DNA from: Aliarcobacter lanthieri
GTDB taxonomy: Bacteria > Campylobacterota > Campylobacteria > Campylobacterales > Arcobacteraceae
NCBI RefSeq assembly: GCF_013201625.1
Contig: NZ_CP053839.1
Coordinates: forward strand, 1,426,001 to 1,490,000
Direction of reading: 5' to 3'
Length of the DNA stretch: 64,000 nt
In this document: positions 61,285 through 64,000 of the stretch, piece after piece
Numbering within the stretch: position 1 is the first letter of the stretch
Layout: the number at the start of each line of letters is the position of its first letter
Translations under genes and position numbers: made by a program
Notes under the pieces: model-generated
The model's database searches: none
The model's input: only the letters and a program-made list of their open reading frames with translations
Told to the model about the DNA's origin: nothing

Positions 61285-61746
61285 TTAAAGATCTTTTACC
61301 ATTGCAACTTCATTACAAATTGGAAAGAGTTTACAGCGAATACAATCTGCCCAAATTTTTTGTTCTGGGATATCCTCTTTTTCTATCTCTATAAAACCAC
61401 ATCTTAAAAAAAACTCTTTTTCATAAGTTAAAGATAAAACTTGTTTTATTCCATAAAATTCTGCTTCTTTAACACAGGCTTCAACTAATTTCTTTCCAAG
61501 TTTTAAACCTCTAAATTTTTCTTTTACTATTAAACTTCTTACTTCTGCAAGTCTTGGAGAGTGAATATGTGTTGCTGTAAATCCAGCCATTTCTCCATCA
61601 ACTTCAACAATAGTATAAGAGCGAATTGTTGTAGCCATTTCATCTTCAGTTCTAAGTAAAATCTTTCCACTTTCAACTTCAGGTTTTACAAGTTCTTGCA
61701 TTTTTGGTATATCAATAACTGTCGGTTTATAAAATCTAATTTCCAA
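61285..61746 (-). CDS. Short N-acetylglutamate synthase-like GNAT (ArgO type)
   Basis: The 153-residue GNAT protein has acetyl-CoA motif VKEKFRGLKLGKKLVEACVKEA and the C-terminal Cys-containing segment KIWADCIRCKLFPICNEVAM, a mark of short N-acetylglutamate synthases, as ArgO in Campylobacter. This enzyme starts arginine synthesis. It overlaps engB by 11 bases and is the last gene of the operon. Confidence 0.75.
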   Translation of the reverse strand: MEIRFYKPTVIDIPKMQELVKPEVESGKILLRTEDEMATTIRSYTIVEVDGEMAGFTATHIHSPRLAEVRSLIVKEKFRGLKLGKKLVEACVKEAEFYGIKQVLSLTYEKEFFLRCGFIEIEKEDIPEQKIWADCIRCKLFPICNEVAMVKDL

Positions 61747-62338
61747 ATAAATATCCTGTAATTTTATTTTGAAGTTCTATTATACCTCTTTTTTTAAGGT
61801 TTGATATAAAAATTCCTTCTGGATAATCTCTTTTTAATTTTGATAATTCACTACTATTTAATTTATCTGTTTTTGTAAAAGCATTTACAATTATTTGATC
61901 ACCTCGTTTAATAGTTCTTAAAAAATCATCAACATTTTTATCTATTTCAAGTTCTGGATGTCTTGAATCTATTAGATGTACAAAAATTTGTAAATTTGGG
62001 CGTTGTTGTAAATAACCAGTTAAGTTCTTATTCCAAGCAGCTTTTAAACTTTTTGCCACTTTTGCATAACCAAATCCTGGTAAATCTACAAATCTTGCAA
62101 ATAAATATGGATTTTCTTCATTTGTTGTTTTAAATTTGATATCAAAATAGTTTATTAGCTGTGTTTTTCCAGGTGTTGAAGATGATTTTGCTAAACCTTT
62201 TTTATTTGTTAAAGAGTTTAATAAAGAAGATTTACCAACATTTGAACGACCTAAAAATGCAACTTCTGCAATATTTGGTGCAGGAGAATCAACTATACTT
62301 TGAGCTGATTGTAAAAAAGTAGCATCAATTAAATTCAT
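61736..62338 (-). CDS. engB: Ribosome biogenesis GTPase EngB (YsxC/YihA)
   Basis: EngB is an essential GTPase in 50S assembly. G1 GRSNVGKSSL, G3 DLPGFGYAK, G4 FTKTDKLN are in order. I take ATG 62338 (200 residues, GGAG upstream), since the ATG nine codons earlier at 62365 lacks a clear site and would overlap lptA more. It follows lptA and precedes the GNAT gene. Confidence 0.94.
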   Translation of the reverse strand: MNLIDATFLQSAQSIVDSPAPNIAEVAFLGRSNVGKSSLLNSLTNKKGLAKSSSTPGKTQLINYFDIKFKTTNEENPYLFARFVDLPGFGYAKVAKSLKAAWNKNLTGYLQQRPNLQIFVHLIDSRHPELEIDKNVDDFLRTIKRGDQIIVNAFTKTDKLNSSELSKLKRDYPEGIFISNLKKRGIIELQNKITGYLFGN

Positions 62339-62339
62339 A

Positions 62340-62825
62340 CTAATTTTTATCTCCTCTTTCAACATTTATTATAAACTTTACTGGTTTATTTTCACTTCCT
62401 TTAACTTTTGCTTCACCTGTCAATTGATTTATATATATATTATCTCCATAAACTTTTCTATCATCATTTTTTTCATGTACAAAACCATTCCCAAGAATAG
62501 TATATTCTTCTTTTTTAGGATTATAAACTATTTTATCACCTTTTCCAACATAATGTTTATCTTTTGAAATTACTTCAAAATCTGCATTTCCAGTAGCTTC
62601 ATATTTTGTAGCAACTTTATTTTTTGAGTTTTTATCATTTTCAAAATATACATCTACTTTATCTGCATTTAATTTATCTTCACCCATTCTTACTTTTACA
62701 TTACCTGTAAAAGTAGATATACCTTTATTATCATCCGCTTTAAAATCAAGTGCATCTATTACTAAAGTTTCGCTTTGTGAAAATAAAAGTGTAGAACACA
62801 CTATTAATCCAGCCAAAATTCTCAT
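62340..62825 (-). CDS. lptA: LPS transport periplasmic bridge LptA
   Basis: LptA forms the periplasmic chain carrying LPS to the outer membrane. A signal peptide (MRILAGLIVCSTLLFSQS) precedes an OstA-like domain with TFTGNVKVRMGEDKLNADKVDVYF, TGNADFEVISKDKHYVGKG and GEAKVKGSENKPVKF. The length of 161 is normal. It follows lptC by 10 bases. Confidence 0.93.
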   Translation of the reverse strand: MRILAGLIVCSTLLFSQSETLVIDALDFKADDNKGISTFTGNVKVRMGEDKLNADKVDVYFENDKNSKNKVATKYEATGNADFEVISKDKHYVGKGDKIVYNPKKEEYTILGNGFVHEKNDDRKVYGDNIYINQLTGEAKVKGSENKPVKFIINVERGDKN

Positions 62826-62835
62826 TTTTTACCTC

Positions 62836-63363
62836 TTATTTTTTCATATCAATCTCAAAATGTGTATTTTTTGAGTTTATAATATCTTTGTCTATATTAA
62901 AGTATAAATTTTCACCATTATATTTATGTGTATAATACTCTGCTTTAAATGGTTTATTATTTTTTGCAATTTTATTTAAATCATCATAAATCAAATGTTG
63001 TGTATATATTTTAACAAAATCATCTCTTAAATATTCGACATCGTCTTTTAAAGTATAAATTGCACCTTTTTTTACTATAAAATTTGCTTTAATACTTTCA
63101 CTTTTAAAATCTCTTTTTTCATTACTATTATTTATAGTAATATCTCCAAAATACATTTCATCTCTATTTTCATATCTAATTGCTTGCTCTGCAATAATTA
63201 TTCTAGTTAATCCATTTTTATCAAAACTATACATATTTGGTTTTTCAAATATAAATAATGCTATATCTTCATTTTTTATATCTTTCTTTGTTTCTTTTAT
63301 AGGAGTAAAATAAAAGAATATTGATATAATAAATATAATCCCTACAAAGATTTTTAAACCCAT
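62836..63363 (-). CDS. lptC: LPS export protein LptC
   Basis: LptC joins the LptBFG exporter to LptA. The 175-residue protein has one N-terminal helix (4-21) and a beta-jellyroll periplasmic part, with YSFDKNGLTRIIIAEQAIRY and LKDDVEYLRDDFVKIYTQHL. It overlaps kdsC by 10 bases and precedes lptA, the usual gene order. Confidence 0.88.
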   Translation of the reverse strand: MGLKIFVGIIFIISIFFYFTPIKETKKDIKNEDIALFIFEKPNMYSFDKNGLTRIIIAEQAIRYENRDEMYFGDITINNSNEKRDFKSESIKANFIVKKGAIYTLKDDVEYLRDDFVKIYTQHLIYDDLNKIAKNNKPFKAEYYTHKYNGENLYFNIDKDIINSKNTHFEIDMKK

Positions 63364-63851
63364 GCGTTTAAAAACTCCTTTTCCATACCATCTTTTTTTA
63401 TTATATATTCAATCATCTCTCTTGCAGCACCTTCACCACCTCTTTTTTTGCAAACTACATTAACAAAATCTTTTAAATATTGTGTCCCATTTGCTGGGGT
63501 AAAAGACAATCCTACATTTTTAAGCATTTTATAATCATTCAAATCATCGCCAATAGCAGCAACTTGAGATAAAGTTAAACTCTCTTTTTTTAAAATTTCT
63601 TCTAATACTTCAAGTTTATTTTTTACGCCTTGATAAATATGAGAAACATTTAATTCCTTTGCTCTTTTTTCTGTAATAGATGAATTTCTTCCAGTAATAA
63701 TTGCTACTTTTTTCCCTAAATTCCTAGTCCAAACAGCTATTGCTAATCCATCACTGACATCAAAAGATTTAAATTCATCTCCATTTGAGCTATAAGTTAT
63801 TTGTCCATTTGTTAATGTACCATCAACATCAAAAACAATTAACTCAATCAT
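63354..63851 (-). CDS. kdsC: KDO-8-phosphate phosphatase KdsC
   Basis: KdsC removes phosphate from KDO 8-phosphate for LPS core. HAD motifs are [10 protein letters not shown] (7-16), IITGRNS and [12 protein letters not shown], followed by the Gly-rich C-terminal [13 protein letters not shown]. The length of 165 is normal. The start overlaps the hisB stop (ATGA), so the operon runs hisB-kdsC-lptC-lptA-engB. Confidence 0.95.
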   Translation of the reverse strand: MIELIVFDVDGTLTNGQITYSSNGDEFKSFDVSDGLAIAVWTRNLGKKVAIITGRNSSITEKRAKELNVSHIYQGVKNKLEVLEEILKKESLTLSQVAAIGDDLNDYKMLKNVGLSFTPANGTQYLKDFVNVVCKKRGGEGAAREMIEYIIKKDGMEKEFLNAWV

Positions 63852-64000
63852 AAAACACCTTTTGTACTTGGGATTCCAAGTTTTTCATTTTTCACTAATG
63901 CTCTTCTTAAAGCAACAGCAAAAGCTTTAAATGTAGCCTCAATAATATGGTGTTTATTTCTACCTCTATCTTGAATTAAGTGCAAAGTTATTCCAGCATT
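63848..64000 (-). CDS. hisB: Imidazoleglycerol-phosphate dehydratase HisB, C-terminal part
   Basis: The visible 50 codons, running from the window edge to TGA at 63848, read [20 protein letters not shown] and LRRALV, which is the C-terminal metal-binding segment of HisB (HHIIEA), a histidine-synthesis enzyme. The rest lies outside. It overlaps kdsC by 4 bases. Confidence 0.92.
   Translation of the reverse strand, partial: NAGITLHLIQDRGRNKHHIIEATFKAFAVALRRALVKNEKLGIPSTKGVL

Overview
The window is very AT-rich, densely packed bacterial chromosome and fits the Arcobacter group (Arcobacter/Aliarcobacter, Campylobacterota). The clues are hisB-kdsC-lptC-lptA-engB order, a short ArgO-type N-acetylglutamate synthase, a MagIII-type glycosylase, a CcoG oxidase factor, a Campylobacterota-style DapD-like protein and a poly-G tract in a surface-protein gene. 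The organism assignment is inference; no rRNA is present. I see no prophage, CRISPR array, insertion sequence or plasmid functions. It reads as core chromosome with a few accessory islands.

Layout. 1-1867 (minus): part of a D-alanylation (dlt) operon, dltC-dltD-dltX-dltB, with dltB cut by the window edge; dltX is a 46-codon gene that is easy to miss. 2009-4311: a gamma-carbonic-anhydrase-like protein, tRNA-Leu(GAG), a cluster of small uncharacterised proteins and a small HTH protein. 4314-8252: thiD, proA and a membrane-anchored GH17 glucanase-like protein. 8278-14206: a secreted protein, ccoG, a two-component system, an alkyltransferase with a nitrilase-family amidase, and a small lytic transglycosylase. 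14349-18700: an iron and redox cluster (DUF2325 protein, unknown protein, flavodoxin, Fur, FeoA, FeoB). 18708-24324: a secreted protein, bpt, trpA, panB, ruvB, an AI-2E family permease and a ferredoxin-thioredoxin-reductase/rhodanese fusion. 24435-30663: a HerA-like ATPase and a minus-strand run of membrane and nuclease-like proteins. 30745-34428: DUF6172, glyA, ada-like, magIII and an RNase H-fold protein. 34632-36961: a TonB-dependent siderophore receptor broken by two frameshifts, one at a G8 tract. 37253-42110: a group of flavin/pyridoxamine-oxidase-fold proteins, a BenE transporter, ycaO and a MOSC protein, tied together by a shared promoter motif. 42165-50128: Sel1 lipoprotein, ABC-F ATPase, ClbS/DfsB-like protein, an isolated DapD N-terminal region, then a priA operon containing a pseudopilin-like gene, two small possible cell-division proteins and a TerB-like protein, and a BaiN/HI0933-type flavoprotein. 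50194-59422: NodB deacetylase, DUF808 and sensor-like membrane proteins, DUF481 barrel, DUF3817 protein, two tandem YdgA/DUF945 proteins, thiI and a Cys-rich protein. 59458-64000 (minus): unknown protein, Na+/H+ antiporter family protein, short N-acetylglutamate synthase, engB, lptA, lptC, kdsC and part of hisB.

The strongest new observation is a 16-base element, AGCAATTTTTGGATTG (one variant base in one copy), in front of four transcription units: glyA, a NimA-like gene, benE and the MOSC-PPOX operon. In each case it ends exactly 20 bases before a -10-like hexamer, so that its last TTG can start a -35 with 17-base spacing. This looks like an undescribed regulon. Other points of interest are dltX in a Gram-negative dlt operon, the phase-variable-looking receptor, the isolated DapD N-terminal region and the FTR-rhodanese fusion.
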